Shown here: positions 7,892 through 16,575 of the stretch, in pieces
Layout of the letters: each line of letters opens with the position of its first letter
Numbering within the stretch: position 1 is the first letter of the stretch
NCBI GenBank assembly: GCA_018971305.1
Contig: JAGXBC010000002.1
Coordinates: forward strand, 162,192 to 226,191
DNA: 64,000 nucleotides
Source of the DNA: Patescibacteria group bacterium
Lineage (GTDB): Bacteria; Patescibacteria; Paceibacteria; UBA6257; 2-01-FULL-56-20
Reading direction: 5' to 3'
Program-made: the position numbers and the translations under genes
The notes under the pieces: generated by a model
The model's input: the letters and a program-made list of their open reading frames with translations, nothing else
Databases searched by the model: none
What the model was told of the DNA's origin: nothing

Positions 7892-8146
7892 ATGAATATC
7901 CCACAAGATTTCGTTTCGCAGGAGTCGAGAGGGTTTAAATTTAAAATCGGTCGTTATATCGCCTCATCCCTTTCCGGGTTTGTTGCCGGAGTAATAGCGG
8001 CGAGCATTATTTGGTTTGGGGTTCTTTGGGTTACAAATTTGTACGGTAATTTAGGACCAAATAATACCTCATGGTTCGGTTTAAGAAATACTGTATGTGC
8101 AACAAAAGCTGCTCCACTCGCACCCGCTGCCGCATCAACGAAATAA
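7892..8146 (+). CDS. Small single-pass membrane protein
   Basis: 84 aa from the chosen ATG. A polar N-terminus is followed by one strong transmembrane segment (about residues 25-48) and an Ala/Pro-rich tail. The start is favoured because TATAAT at 7879-7884 ends 8 nt before it, predicting a leaderless mRNA; the 42-codon upstream extension overlaps this promoter. No family recognised. A strong terminator follows at 8224. Confidence 0.55.
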   Translation: MNIPQDFVSQESRGFKFKIGRYIASSLSGFVAGVIAASIIWFGVLWVTNLYGNLGPNNTSWFGLRNTVCATKAAPLAPAAASTK

Positions 8147-8223
8147 TTTATAAAATCGATTATCGCCTACTTGGGAAAAGATTGGCCCACCGGGAATAGA
8201 TAACCCAAATCCGATCTGATTGC

Positions 8224-8249
8224 AGCCGTCCTATCGGGCGGCTTTTGAT
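8224..8249 (+). terminator. Rho-independent terminator
   Basis: AGCCGTCC-TATC-GGGCGGCT, an 8-bp stem followed by TTTTGATTT. It ends the 84-aa gene and shows that the next gene starts at 8304 rather than further upstream. Confidence 0.85.
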
Positions 8250-8303
8250 TTAAGCATTGAAGATGTATTGCCACGATGTCCGCTGGAACTGTATAATATT
8301 GAT

Positions 8304-9059
8304 ATGAAACTTATAAAGAAACTCATTCCGTTCCTTATAATATTTTCTACCGTTTTTTATTTTATTAGATCAAGCGACGAATACAATATTCGTGTTCTTG
8401 TCGCAAACAATGACGGAGTGCCATGGCTCTATGCCGTTGTCGGTACAATTTTCGGTGTTCTAGCAGCTTTCGCTATCCAAAAAGAATGGGTAAAATGGGA
8501 CGCGTTGACCGAAGCTGTGCGCGGCGAAGTAGACGGGCTTGAAAAGATGTATCTTTGGTCAAGCCACTTCCCGATAAAGATCAAAGATAAGATACACAGA
8601 CATATCAAGACCTATTTGGATCTTGTAATCCGTGAAGGGTGGGATCGTAACAAGGAAGGGGAAAGGAGCCAGGAGGTTGATGACGTTATGGAGGGTTTGA
8701 ATATGAGTATTTATGAAATTTTCGATGAGGCTCCGCAACTTGTTCCGACATCATTCGCGCTATTCTCAAATATTCTTGGACACCGTTCGTCGCGCTTGGA
8801 ATACAGCCGCGAGCACATCCCGCCTCTTTTAAAAAACACCCTTCAGTTTTCTGCCTTTCTCCTTATCGGTCTTTCTATGTTTATCGCCATCAAAGATTTT
8901 TGGCTGGCGTTTTTGTTTACGGCGAGTATCGCGAGCCTTGCCTTCTCTATTTTCTTGGTATTAGTTGACCTTGAGAATCCATTAATGCCCGGTGATTGGC
9001 ATATTACCACCAAGGACTACGAAGCCTTACTTAAAAAAATCACAACCATTCACTCGTGA
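8304..9059 (+). CDS. DUF4239-like membrane protein
   Basis: 251 aa. Two N-terminal hydrophobic helices (about residues 7-22 and 42-60), a long charged helical middle, and two C-terminal helices (about residues 190-235). This 2+2 layout with a cytosolic helical domain resembles DUF4239 (bestrophin-like) proteins. Function unknown. TATAAT at 8292-8297 lies 7 nt before the ATG, so the mRNA is probably leaderless; this and the terminator upstream fix the start. Confidence 0.7.
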   Translation: MKLIKKLIPFLIIFSTVFYFIRSSDEYNIRVLVANNDGVPWLYAVVGTIFGVLAAFAIQKEWVKWDALTEAVRGEVDGLEKMYLWSSHFPIKIKDKIHRHIKTYLDLVIREGWDRNKEGERSQEVDDVMEGLNMSIYEIFDEAPQLVPTSFALFSNILGHRSSRLEYSREHIPPLLKNTLQFSAFLLIGLSMFIAIKDFWLAFLFTASIASLAFSIFLVLVDLENPLMPGDWHITTKDYEALLKKITTIHS

Positions 9060-9195
9060 GGGATATTTGCCGTCGTTGCAAGCGTGATTTGCCGAAACGA
9101 TCAAATAAATATGTCACAAGTTTTTTTACCTGACTACAGAAACAAGCGGGGAAGCAATGGTTGTCCCGGATTTTTTATTACAACTTCTGAATAAG

Positions 9196-9234
9196 AAAAA
9201 AATTGGGCGGAGGTTTTTGACCCCGCCCCTTTTA
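9196..9234 (-). terminator. Terminator touching the stop codon of the P-loop kinase gene
   Basis: A GGGCGG/CCGCCC stem extended by GGT/ACC. On the minus strand it is followed by AATTTTTTTC, and on the plus strand by CTTTTATT, so it can work in both directions. The minus-strand gene's stop lies at its edge. Confidence 0.85.
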
Positions 9235-9774
9235 TTGGCAACAGATGTCGATCGACAATTCTTCTAATGGATTCACGCGCAAGACAGAATCGAATATATT
9301 CTCTTTCTCTATCTCCTGCGCGTGAAAATTTCTATAGTGATCCAAGTAGGAATTCATTCTTTCTTGCAGGTGCATTCCTTCCCATCGTTCTTGGAAATCA
9401 ATTTGTCCCCGCTGGACGCACCATTTAAGACATACTTCCTCCGGAGTAACGAAATACCAGGATTCAATTATGGTTGCTCCTAGTCCTCTGAGATTTTCCG
9501 CAATTTCTTGGCGTGCGCGTTTTGATCCGTTCCAGGCATCTAAAATTATGGTTATAGGGTCATTAGAAAGGTGACTCTCTACCATTGTCCACAACCTTTC
9601 CCATCCTTTCTCATGGCCTCCAGAATGAGGGTAGAGCCAGGTATTTCCGAAGAGTTCCACAAGAATAGCATCCCGGTTTACCAGGGCAAAATCATTGCGA
9701 GCGGAAATAATTTTGTTACAAAAGGTTGATTTCCCTGCATATTGCGGGCCAACCGTTACCACAACACGCTTCAT
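9232..9774 (-). CDS. P-loop ATPase / small-molecule kinase-like (AAA_33)
   Basis: A 180-aa protein with a Walker A motif GPQYAGKST (about residues 9-17), then an acidic-hydrophobic ILDAWN segment. It resembles AAA_33 / zeta-toxin-like / polynucleotide kinase domains that phosphorylate small molecules or nucleic acid ends. No antitoxin-like neighbour is seen, so a toxin role is not supported. GGGGGTG lies about 5 nt upstream of the ATG as a strong SD. The gene is monocistronic and divergent from the next gene. Confidence 0.75.
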   Translation of the reverse strand: MKRVVVTVGPQYAGKSTFCNKIISARNDFALVNRDAILVELFGNTWLYPHSGGHEKGWERLWTMVESHLSNDPITIILDAWNGSKRARQEIAENLRGLGATIIESWYFVTPEEVCLKWCVQRGQIDFQERWEGMHLQERMNSYLDHYRNFHAQEIEKENIFDSVLRVNPLEELSIDICCQ

Positions 9775-9908
9775 CTGTCACCCCCTATGTTTATTTTCTG
9801 TTATTGAAAATACAATTATGCGAAGCATTATGTCAAGTTGGTATCCCGAGACCCACCTGAAAATCATAGCCACTTTATGCAATCATAGGACTACCCTATA
9901 ATGAACTC

Positions 9909-10445
9909 ATGTATCTTTGGTTTTTAATAATCGGCACATTCATTCCTCAGGAGTTTTTATCTACCGGAGCTGTTCTGCTTTTGGCTCGGCAGACAAATTT
10001 TCCTATAATTTTTATCCACCTTATTTGGTTCGGAGCAACATTTATAGATATGTATGTAGGTTATATTTTGGGGAATCTCTTGCGTAACAGCATGTCTCAT
10101 ACGGCTCTTGTCGAGCGCGTGAATAAATGGTCGGAGGCGTTAAAGTCCAGACTCGGTGAGCACGGGGAGAAATTGTCGTTGTTTATTCTGGGATTCATGA
10201 ACTTCCCTTACTTGAACACCTTTCTTGCTTCTTGGCTTAAAATACCCATGACAACAGCATTCGCTTTTACCTTCCTGGGAAATTTTTTATGGTACGTAAT
10301 TCTTTGGGCCACGGTGTTCGGAGCGGCTGTTCTGGTTCCAAGTCAAAGGATGGTTTTATTTATAGTAATTATAGCCGGCGTGGTATCCAGTTTTTTCTTT
10401 AAATTTTTTTCCCGCTATTTCCGAAAAAAGAGGGCTAAAAAATAA
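9909..10445 (+). CDS. Integral membrane protein, DedA/VTT-like
   Basis: 178 aa with about four hydrophobic segments; the middle has GFMNFPYLNTFLASWLKIP, followed by an amphipathic re-entrant-like segment as in DedA/VTT (SNARE-associated) proteins. It ends with a strongly basic tail. TATAAT at 9897-9902 lies 7 nt from the ATG, predicting a leaderless mRNA. The family call is tentative. Confidence 0.6.
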   Translation: MYLWFLIIGTFIPQEFLSTGAVLLLARQTNFPIIFIHLIWFGATFIDMYVGYILGNLLRNSMSHTALVERVNKWSEALKSRLGEHGEKLSLFILGFMNFPYLNTFLASWLKIPMTTAFAFTFLGNFLWYVILWATVFGAAVLVPSQRMVLFIVIIAGVVSSFFFKFFSRYFRKKRAKK

Positions 10446-10516
10446 TACGAGGTTTCTATCAATTAATATAGGCGATTTGAATCTTTCCTAGCTATTGATA
10501 AGATTAAGTTAATCCT

Positions 10517-11422
10517 ATGCAGTTTTTAAATCACCAAAAAAAGTTTTTGCTTGTAACGGCCGTGGCAATCATTGCCGTTTTATATGGGGGGTACCGTTAT
10601 TGGGAATTGAGGAAAGAAAAAATATCGCTTGAGGGCAATGTGTCCGAGTTGCGGCAACAAGTTGCCGGCTTAGGAGTTTCTTTGGCTTCTACCACTGCCG
10701 ACCTGGAGGAAGTAAGAACAGAAAACGCCAACCTCGCCCAATCTCTGATCGCAGAGCAAAGCAAGAATCAAGCATTTGAAACACAGATTCATGATATCTC
10801 AACCACCGTCGGTTCTCTTCAGAAGCTAAGCACGATTGACCCGCAGCTTCTGCAAAAATATTCCAAGATTTATTTTTTGAGCGAGAATTACGCTCCCGCC
10901 CAGCTATCAAGTGTCGGCATTCAATATATTTATGACAAGACAAAACCGCAGCTTACGCTCCCCGGTGTTCTTCCATATCTTACGGCCATGATAGACGCTT
11001 CCAATCGTGATGGCGCAAAACTTCTCGTACTCTCGGCTTACCGATCTTTTTATGAGCAGGCAGCGCTCAAAACAGGTTATAAGATGGTTTATGGAAGCGG
11101 TGCCAATCAATTCTCCGCCGATCAGGGATATTCGGAGCATCAGCTCGGTACGGCAGTGGACATTACTACTCAGCAGCTCGACGACTCCCTCATCACCAAT
11201 AAATTTGCTTCTTCAACCGCCTATGCTTGGCTTAAGAATAACGCTTATAAGTATGGATTTACTCTTTCGTACCCCCCTAATAACTCTTATTATCAGTTTG
11301 AGCCATGGCATTGGCGCTTCGTGGGAGTTGGTCTTGCAACCTATATTCAGGAGAATAATATGTATTTCTACGAAATGGCTCAGCGCGACATAGACAAATA
11401 CCTGATAAACTTCTTTGACTAA
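10517..11422 (+). CDS. VanY-type D-alanyl-D-alanine carboxypeptidase
   Basis: A 301-aa exported peptidoglycan peptidase. One N-terminal membrane anchor (residues 10-27) and a coiled coil (about 32-90) lead to the VanY/LdcB domain. Zinc ligands are visible in SEHQLGTAVD (the HxxGxAxD motif) and EPWHWRF. The family trims the terminal D-Ala of wall stem peptides outside the membrane. The length suits an anchored VanY. A strong terminator follows. Confidence 0.9.
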   Translation: MQFLNHQKKFLLVTAVAIIAVLYGGYRYWELRKEKISLEGNVSELRQQVAGLGVSLASTTADLEEVRTENANLAQSLIAEQSKNQAFETQIHDISTTVGSLQKLSTIDPQLLQKYSKIYFLSENYAPAQLSSVGIQYIYDKTKPQLTLPGVLPYLTAMIDASNRDGAKLLVLSAYRSFYEQAALKTGYKMVYGSGANQFSADQGYSEHQLGTAVDITTQQLDDSLITNKFASSTAYAWLKNNAYKYGFTLSYPPNNSYYQFEPWHWRFVGVGLATYIQENNMYFYEMAQRDIDKYLINFFD

Positions 11423-11435
11423 TCTTTAATGATGA

Positions 11436-11470
11436 CCCAGCCCTTGCATGCAAGGGCTGGGATTTATTTC
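11436..11470 (+). terminator. Strong terminator between convergent vanY-like and nrdJ units
   Basis: An 11-bp perfect stem CCCAGCCCTTG-CATG-CAAGGGCTGGG followed by ATTTATTT; the AT-rich tails may let it work on both strands. Confidence 0.85.
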
Positions 11471-11550
11471 ATCATCACGTCATCCACGAAATATTTTAGA
11501 ACGGAAAAACAGATAAGAACTATAACAAAAAATCCGGCGATGTAGTTCAT
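11464..11550 (-). CDS. 28-aa membrane peptide directly behind nrdJ
   Basis: A short open frame starting 3 nt after the nrdJ stop and ending next to the terminator. It encodes a peptide beginning MNYIAGFFVIVLICFSVLKY and ending in an acidic/basic tail, i.e. one transmembrane helix. Position, spacing and stop placement suggest a translationally coupled small protein. No homologue is known to me, and chance cannot be ruled out. Confidence 0.45.
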   Translation of the reverse strand: MNYIAGFFVIVLICFSVLKYFVDDVMMK

Positions 11551-11553
11551 GTT

Positions 11554-13845
11554 CTATGAAGTTGCTGGCAATGACGCTCCGGCAGTGTCTTCTATTTCGC
11601 AGACGCCACCGACGCAAGCCAGCTCCCGCTTATTATCTGTTTGGTCGTCTTTTTCGTAAAATATTATTTGCGCGAAATCAACCGGGGGGAACTTTTCCAG
11701 CATCTCCTCGTAGCGCTCTTTAGTTATTTCTTCATAGGGTGCGAGGAGGTAGGAGTGGTCATCGCGCGGCAGGAAAGACAGTCCGCCGAGGATACTCCAG
11801 TTTTTATATAGCCACTCGGCGACATCAATCCATTCATTGTCTCCGACGGAAACGGTTACGGAGGGATTGTGTTCGGTGTAATGCTCTTTTACTGTTTTCC
11901 AATAACTTAATTGTTCCATCGCCGTAAGGTCGTCTTTTTTAATGGAGCCGTCCGGAGCCTTTATCGGGAATTCTATTACGAAAGTGTTCGCCGAACCCAT
12001 TGACTGCCCAACTTCCGGCGAGTAGGGAACTTTTTGATCTTTAAGCATCTGGAAAAGGGGATCGCTCGCGGCGATTCTCACTCTGCGGATGTAATATGGC
12101 GAATGGCGCGGATGAAGTCCGGAAGAGGCATCAACGGTCTGAGATAAATTCCCCGAAGGTTTAACGCAAGTGATTGCCGCTGATTGATTGATGCCGAACT
12201 TAGCCGCATAAATTTTATTGACCTCTATCGTTTTGTCGCGGAGTTTTTCCAGGACGGCCGCGTTTCTTACCACCGGACAATCCCATTGGCCGGTTATGGA
12301 AACTCCGAGCAAGCGTTCCTCCTCGCAATTTTTCTTCCATTCTTTGGAAAGGTAGGGGAAATTAGTTAGGGTTGACTGATATGTTCCTAAAATTGTTGCC
12401 AAACGAACTTTGCGCAACAGGCTCTCCTCTGTGTCTTCGGGACGAGCTACGACCTCGGATAAGTTGCAGAATTCTTTGGACTTGAGGACTATTTCGCCGC
12501 AGGGGTTGATGCCGCAACTTGAAAGATCCGGTTCGAATATTTTGCGCCGTCGTTCGGGTATTTGGCTCAGGATGTTACCCCTATTGAACATGCCCCTCTC
12601 GCCCGTGCCGCTTTTAGCCAATGAAAGCCACTCTTCCAGGAACTGCACCGCTGTCGGTTTTTCATTGTAAGCTGCGGAATTATTAGCCATGGAACGCTGC
12701 GGCTCTTTTATATAAAACTGGCCGGTTTTCGCGTTGCGCATTTCCTGGTCGTCTAAGTCCGACAGGGAAATCATCGCGCTGCGGCGGACGCCGCCGGAGA
12801 CGACAACTTCTCCTATTTTGCAGATTACGTCGTGGACATCAATATTAGAAAGGCGTTTTCCTTGATTGCTTAATATTTTTCTCCTTGAGAAATCCAGCAA
12901 GGCCCGCAGCGGTGCCGGTCCGGAACTTCTTCCGCCCATTGTTTTGAGGCGCGCTCCGGCTGGACGCAAATTGGAATAATCAAATTCAATATCTTTGCCG
13001 CTGAACCAGGTTCGCAGCCCGAGAGTGAGCGCGTCCGCCCAGCCTTCCTTGCTGTCGTCGATGACGTGAGTGTCCAATTTTTTTCCGGTCTGTTTTTTTA
13101 TTTGCGGAAGCTGCTGGACGGTTTCGCTCTCCACCGAGAAGCCAAGGCCGGTACCGCACATGGAGATGTACATGATCTCCGCGAAGTCCTCTATTTTTGT
13201 CGGTGCGATAAAAGAACAATTGAAAGCCGCAACGTTCGTTTTTCTTGCGGCAGTTCCGGCAAATTGAAGAAGGCGCATGGACGGCATCGCTTCCTGTTTC
13301 AAAATTCCCTGGCGCACTTCGGAATATTCTTCGTCCGAGAGTTTGTTGCCGAGATTTTCTTTCATAAAATTCACATAGCGGTCAACTGTTTCCACCCATG
13401 TCTCGCGGCGGCCTTCGGCGTCTATCCAGCGGGAGTATGTTCGGTAGTAAACGAACTCAGAGAGGGGATTGCGGAAATGTTTTTTACTTTCAGCGGCAAG
13501 CGCGAAGATGTTCTCGGGAATTTCACGTTTCCTGTCTCGCACTTCTGAGCGATTTTTTCTGTAGAGGATATAGGCCTTCGCGGTTTTCGGAAAATCCATG
13601 ACGACCAGTTGCTCTTCAACAACGTCCTGTATCTCTTCAATTGTCGGGATATGCTCTTTAAGATATTTTTTCCCCAAAGAGTTCACGACTTGTTCGGAAA
13701 TTCTTTCGGCATCGTCTTTGGAGTTTCCTTCACCGGCCGCGGACATCGCGCGGGATATTGCGCTTGTGATTCTCGACTGATCAAAAGGCGCGATTCTCCC
13801 ATCGCGCTTTTTTACTTCCGTGAACTGAACTTTTTTGAAGAGCAT
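11554..13845 (-). CDS. nrdJ: Adenosylcobalamin-dependent ribonucleotide reductase (class II)
   Basis: A 763-aa enzyme that reduces ribonucleotides to deoxyribonucleotides in the cytoplasm. An N-terminal ATP-cone (residues 8-100, VKKRDGRIAPFDQSRI) senses ATP/dATP. In the barrel, NCSF and NPCGEI carry the active-site cysteines, with a further Cys in KEFCNLSE. Near the C-terminus CVGGVC is the redox-relay pair. Landmarks such as SGGVRRSAMISLSD match the monomeric B12-dependent triphosphate-reductase type common in Patescibacteria. No small subunit or activase gene is near, as expected for class II. No SD is evident. Confidence 0.93.
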   Translation of the reverse strand: MLFKKVQFTEVKKRDGRIAPFDQSRITSAISRAMSAAGEGNSKDDAERISEQVVNSLGKKYLKEHIPTIEEIQDVVEEQLVVMDFPKTAKAYILYRKNRSEVRDRKREIPENIFALAAESKKHFRNPLSEFVYYRTYSRWIDAEGRRETWVETVDRYVNFMKENLGNKLSDEEYSEVRQGILKQEAMPSMRLLQFAGTAARKTNVAAFNCSFIAPTKIEDFAEIMYISMCGTGLGFSVESETVQQLPQIKKQTGKKLDTHVIDDSKEGWADALTLGLRTWFSGKDIEFDYSNLRPAGARLKTMGGRSSGPAPLRALLDFSRRKILSNQGKRLSNIDVHDVICKIGEVVVSGGVRRSAMISLSDLDDQEMRNAKTGQFYIKEPQRSMANNSAAYNEKPTAVQFLEEWLSLAKSGTGERGMFNRGNILSQIPERRRKIFEPDLSSCGINPCGEIVLKSKEFCNLSEVVARPEDTEESLLRKVRLATILGTYQSTLTNFPYLSKEWKKNCEEERLLGVSITGQWDCPVVRNAAVLEKLRDKTIEVNKIYAAKFGINQSAAITCVKPSGNLSQTVDASSGLHPRHSPYYIRRVRIAASDPLFQMLKDQKVPYSPEVGQSMGSANTFVIEFPIKAPDGSIKKDDLTAMEQLSYWKTVKEHYTEHNPSVTVSVGDNEWIDVAEWLYKNWSILGGLSFLPRDDHSYLLAPYEEITKERYEEMLEKFPPVDFAQIIFYEKDDQTDNKRELACVGGVCEIEDTAGASLPATS

Positions 13846-13998
13846 AATTTATAAAAATTATTTTTTATTACCTACGAGATAATTTTAACATTTCTAGAAT
13901 CAGGCACTGTGCATAAAAGTTTGCAATTTACCAGAGAATATGCTATTGTAAGTGTACGGACGTTAAAGGTCGTCGTGAAACCAATAGATAATAAATTT

Positions 13999-14223
13999 AT
14001 GGCAGGATTAGCGGAGAAAGGAGGACTTCCTAATATAGAAGTCAATACAGATACCGGTGAAACACCTCAGGAATTACAGGCAAGAGCGGGAAGACAGCAG
14101 GCAAGAGCTGCGAGAAGAGATATGTTGAAGAAAGAAGTGCCCAAAGAAGAGAGCGTTGACCTGACTGAAGACCTTAAAAAGGAAGTTTTAGATGCTTATA
14201 AAGAGAATGGTAGTGGAAAATAG
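13999..14223 (+). CDS. Small hypothetical charged protein
   Basis: 74 aa from ATG 13999; an upstream in-frame GTG at 13909 would add 30 residues. The sequence is hydrophilic, Lys/Glu/Arg-rich and probably helical (QELQARAGRQQARAARRD). No family recognised. It is monocistronic with a terminator 6 nt after the stop, which supports a real gene. Confidence 0.5.
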   Translation: MAGLAEKGGLPNIEVNTDTGETPQELQARAGRQQARAARRDMLKKEVPKEESVDLTEDLKKEVLDAYKENGSGK

Positions 14224-14228
14224 CCACA

Positions 14229-14252
14229 AAAACCGCGGGAACGCGGTTTTTT
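14229..14252 (+). terminator. Rho-independent terminator
   Basis: AACCGCG-GGAA-CGCGGTT followed by TTTTAG, right behind the small charged-protein gene. Confidence 0.85.
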
Positions 14253-14404
14253 AGTTGATGAATCAAATATTTTATGGTTTTCAGTGGTTGGATTCCTATA
14301 TTAAGGCCAAAACAGTTCACGATATATATAGTGGAGTTGAATTTACCGTCCCTGGCGTGTTATAAGTTTTATAGCTATTTTACTGCTGGCGGACAGGAGG
14401 ATTA

Positions 14405-15007
14405 ATGCTGACGCACGAAATTTGGGGAATAGTTGATAAAGAATGCGCCGCCGGTTTTAATCCTGATTTGCAGGCGCGAATACGGGAAAAATTATGTGTG
14501 GCTGTCGGAGAAGAAATAGTGAAGACCGGATTGTCTGAAGATCTTTGGCTGAAGTTTCTTGATGCAGCCGAAGCCGAGCGCGATTTGGCATATTTCGTTG
14601 TTCTGTCCAGTTTGGGAGATAACTGCAAGTTGATTAAAGTTGGCGAGGAAAAAATAATGTCTTTCGGTTATCTTTGCGGGAGGACTAGGTCGTTTTGTGA
14701 GTTTCTTATGGATAACTACGAAATAGCTCCGGAAGATATAAAGAAGGAATGGGATTTAGATGGACTAATGTCCCTTGCGGCCGAGACCGGAGTTGAGTCG
14801 GAAAAATTTTTTCGGCGGCCGAAAGGCAGGAAGGGCTTTTTATTTGAAAAGGTTTTCCTCGGAAAGATAAATAAGCTTATCAGTTCTCTGCGGCTTGTGA
14901 TTTTAGGTGAAGACCTGAATTCTAAGTTTAACAAAGAGATGAATAGCGTGGAGATGGCAGCGAGCCAATATTTTGAAAAAGTCGGAGCTCGCGACTATCA
15001 GATTTAA
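14405..15007 (+). CDS. Hypothetical soluble protein (200 aa)
   Basis: No family recognised. A mixed alpha-helical, acidic protein without signal peptide or membrane helix. The start is secured by a perfect AGGAGG SD four nt upstream of the ATG, uncommon in this window. A terminator follows directly, so it is a single-gene unit. Confidence 0.72.
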   Translation: MLTHEIWGIVDKECAAGFNPDLQARIREKLCVAVGEEIVKTGLSEDLWLKFLDAAEAERDLAYFVVLSSLGDNCKLIKVGEEKIMSFGYLCGRTRSFCEFLMDNYEIAPEDIKKEWDLDGLMSLAAETGVESEKFFRRPKGRKGFLFEKVFLGKINKLISSLRLVILGEDLNSKFNKEMNSVEMAASQYFEKVGARDYQI

Positions 15008-15009
15008 CT

Positions 15010-15039
15010 GGGGCCGATCCTGTCGGCCCCCTTTTATTT
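15010..15039 (+). terminator. Rho-independent terminator
   Basis: GGGGCCGA-TCCTG-TCGGCCCC followed by CTTTTATTT, two nt after the stop of the 200-aa gene. Confidence 0.88.
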
Positions 15040-15068
15040 CCACTAATATATTATGGGGAAAATTCTTG

Positions 15069-15094
15069 CAAAAATGCCGCGTTTAAGGCGCGGC
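15069..15094 (-). terminator. Rho-independent terminator of the 99-aa gene
   Basis: Minus strand GCCGCG-CCTTAAA-CGCGGC followed by ATTTTTG, just after the 99-aa gene stop. Confidence 0.8.
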
Positions 15095-15097
15095 TTT

Positions 15098-15397
15098 TCA
15101 ATTAGTTTTGGCTGAAGAAACTTTTTTAAACCAGAACCCGGATAAGCTTTCCGGAGATTCTGACTGGCATAATGATTTTTCTGATTTCGGGAGGAAGGTA
15201 ATATATTGGGAATGTGCGCAGCGCTGCATCTGTTCAATAGAGAGCTCTGTTGCTCTTAAAACCACGAAAGGACCAGGCCCGTACATATTTTTAAAGCAGC
15301 CGATGTCTTCCGGAGCCCCCTTGGTATTTTCAAGTTCATCGTCGTCCCTCCAGGTAATAATGTCGCCCGGAGAAAAGAATTCTTCCTCTCGCAACAT
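15098..15397 (-). CDS. Hypothetical protein (99 aa)
   Basis: No family recognised. An acidic N-terminus (REEEFFSPGDIITWRDDDEL) reads like a small beta-rich fold, followed by an RATELS segment and a basic C-terminus. GGAGG lies 6 nt upstream of the ATG on the minus strand and a terminator follows the stop. These signals make it likely real despite its size. Confidence 0.62.
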   Translation of the reverse strand: MLREEEFFSPGDIITWRDDDELENTKGAPEDIGCFKNMYGPGPFVVLRATELSIEQMQRCAHSQYITFLPKSEKSLCQSESPESLSGFWFKKVSSAKTN

Positions 15398-15490
15398 TGT
15401 TGCCTCCAGATTGCATTATAAGCCCAACTCCTTATTTTATAGACCTACATTGATTTTTTGTCCAATACTTTTTATTTGAAGGTTTGGGAA

Positions 15491-15524
15491 TAAAAATGGG
15501 ACGCACAAAATTTCTGTGCGCCCC
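15491..15524 (-). terminator. Rho-independent terminator of the 77-aa gene
   Basis: Minus strand GGGGCGCACA paired with TGTGCGTCCC (one G-U), then ATTTTTATT. Confidence 0.85.
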
Positions 15525-15551
15525 GTGGTGTTTGTGAGTTGGCTGGTAGAA

Positions 15552-15785
15552 TCACCAGCTTCTCACGAATTGCAGGATGGCCTCCGCTTCGGCGCGGATG
15601 GCCGTTGCCATCAAAGAACGCATCTCCGGAGAGGAGATGCCGTAGGCCCTTGCCATGATTTCAATTTTCGCTGGCGAAGGTGGCTTGAATTTCACCATCC
15701 TTTTTGCTTCCTTCTTGAGCCTCTTGCCCGCCGCTTTTCTTTCCCTTAGAGCCTCGGCTGCGCTACCACTAGCAAATTGAGTCAT
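15552..15785 (-). CDS. Small basic hypothetical protein (77 aa)
   Basis: The start at 15785 is chosen for its AAGGAG SD five nt upstream; an in-frame extension to 15872 lacks such a signal. The protein is Lys/Arg/Ala-rich (LRERKAAGKRLKKEAKRM), probably helical, and could bind nucleic acid, but nothing proves it. It is monocistronic with a strong terminator. Confidence 0.6.
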   Translation of the reverse strand: MTQFASGSAAEALRERKAAGKRLKKEAKRMVKFKPPSPAKIEIMARAYGISSPEMRSLMATAIRAEAEAILQFVRSW

Positions 15786-15928
15786 GTTTTCTCCTTGTTC
15801 CCGCAGCAATGAATTTGGCGCTTTGCCACGGATACTATGAAACATTATATTCCTTTTATTTAAAAATGTCAAGGGAAAGAGTATTTATACGATCTTTATC
15901 TCCAGGGGAAATTATCGTGCAGTTCTTA

Positions 15929-15953
15929 TAAAAATCCGCGCATTTCGGCGCGG
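15929..15953 (-). terminator. Rho-independent terminator of the BFN-domain gene
   Basis: Minus strand CCGCGC-CGAAAT-GCGCGG followed by ATTTTTAT. Confidence 0.82.
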
Positions 15954-15964
15954 GTAAATATTTT

Positions 15965-16492
15965 TTACATTGGCTTTTTATCTGGTCCTGGCTCAAAGTT
16001 TTTTAACAGTGTCGTCAGCTCGTTATTATCTTCTTCCGATTTCTGGCTTGCTATAAGTTGAACCAACCGCTCGGTGCTTAAAGTTATATGTGTTTCCCGG
16101 AAAACATCTCCTGCCACCAGGATCGGACAATCGAGAACCATTGCAAGAGCAATGGCAAAACTCTGGTTTGACTTGATTATGGTAGTTTTCCCGGGCGATT
16201 CTTGCAGGATATGAATCTGCGTATATAATCTACGTTTCTTATCAACCTTTTTAATATAAATTTTTTGTACGCTTGCCGACACTGCTTTCAGAATATCTCT
16301 GGTTACATCGTGAGACATCGGTTCCTCGGATTTCTGTCCGCCGAGGAGAGTGGCGATAGTATAGGCATCGTCAGCATCGGAAAATATGAACATGACATTA
16401 TTACTCGCCACATCTTTAACAACGATAAGTGGCTGAAAATCTTCAGGATTCGGTATTAAGGCGATAACTTTAACTGTAACGTCATTTTCCAT
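15965..16492 (-). CDS. Bifunctional nuclease (BFN/DUF151) family protein
   Basis: 175 aa from ATG 16492, preferred because GGGGGTGG directly precedes it. The BFN pattern is visible: a DADDAYTIATLLGG block, then SHDVTRDILKAVSASV, then SNQSFAIALAMVLDCPILVA, corresponding to the family's R-P-x-DAIALAL segment with substitutions. The family is named for plant BFN proteins with claimed nuclease activity; the bacterial role is unclear. Monocistronic. Confidence 0.75.
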   Translation of the reverse strand: MENDVTVKVIALIPNPEDFQPLIVVKDVASNNVMFIFSDADDAYTIATLLGGQKSEEPMSHDVTRDILKAVSASVQKIYIKKVDKKRRLYTQIHILQESPGKTTIIKSNQSFAIALAMVLDCPILVAGDVFRETHITLSTERLVQLIASQKSEEDNNELTTLLKNFEPGPDKKPM

Positions 16493-16575
16493 AGCCACCC
16501 CCGCTTTCAACGTTTCTAATGATTAGAATAAACAGGAGGTCCCGTTTATGCAAATTGTTGTGTTAAAATAAAAAG

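Noticed and set aside
9232..9774. Zeta-type toxin of a toxin-antitoxin pair
   Set aside because: No small antitoxin gene is adjacent or overlapping; the gene is monocistronic.
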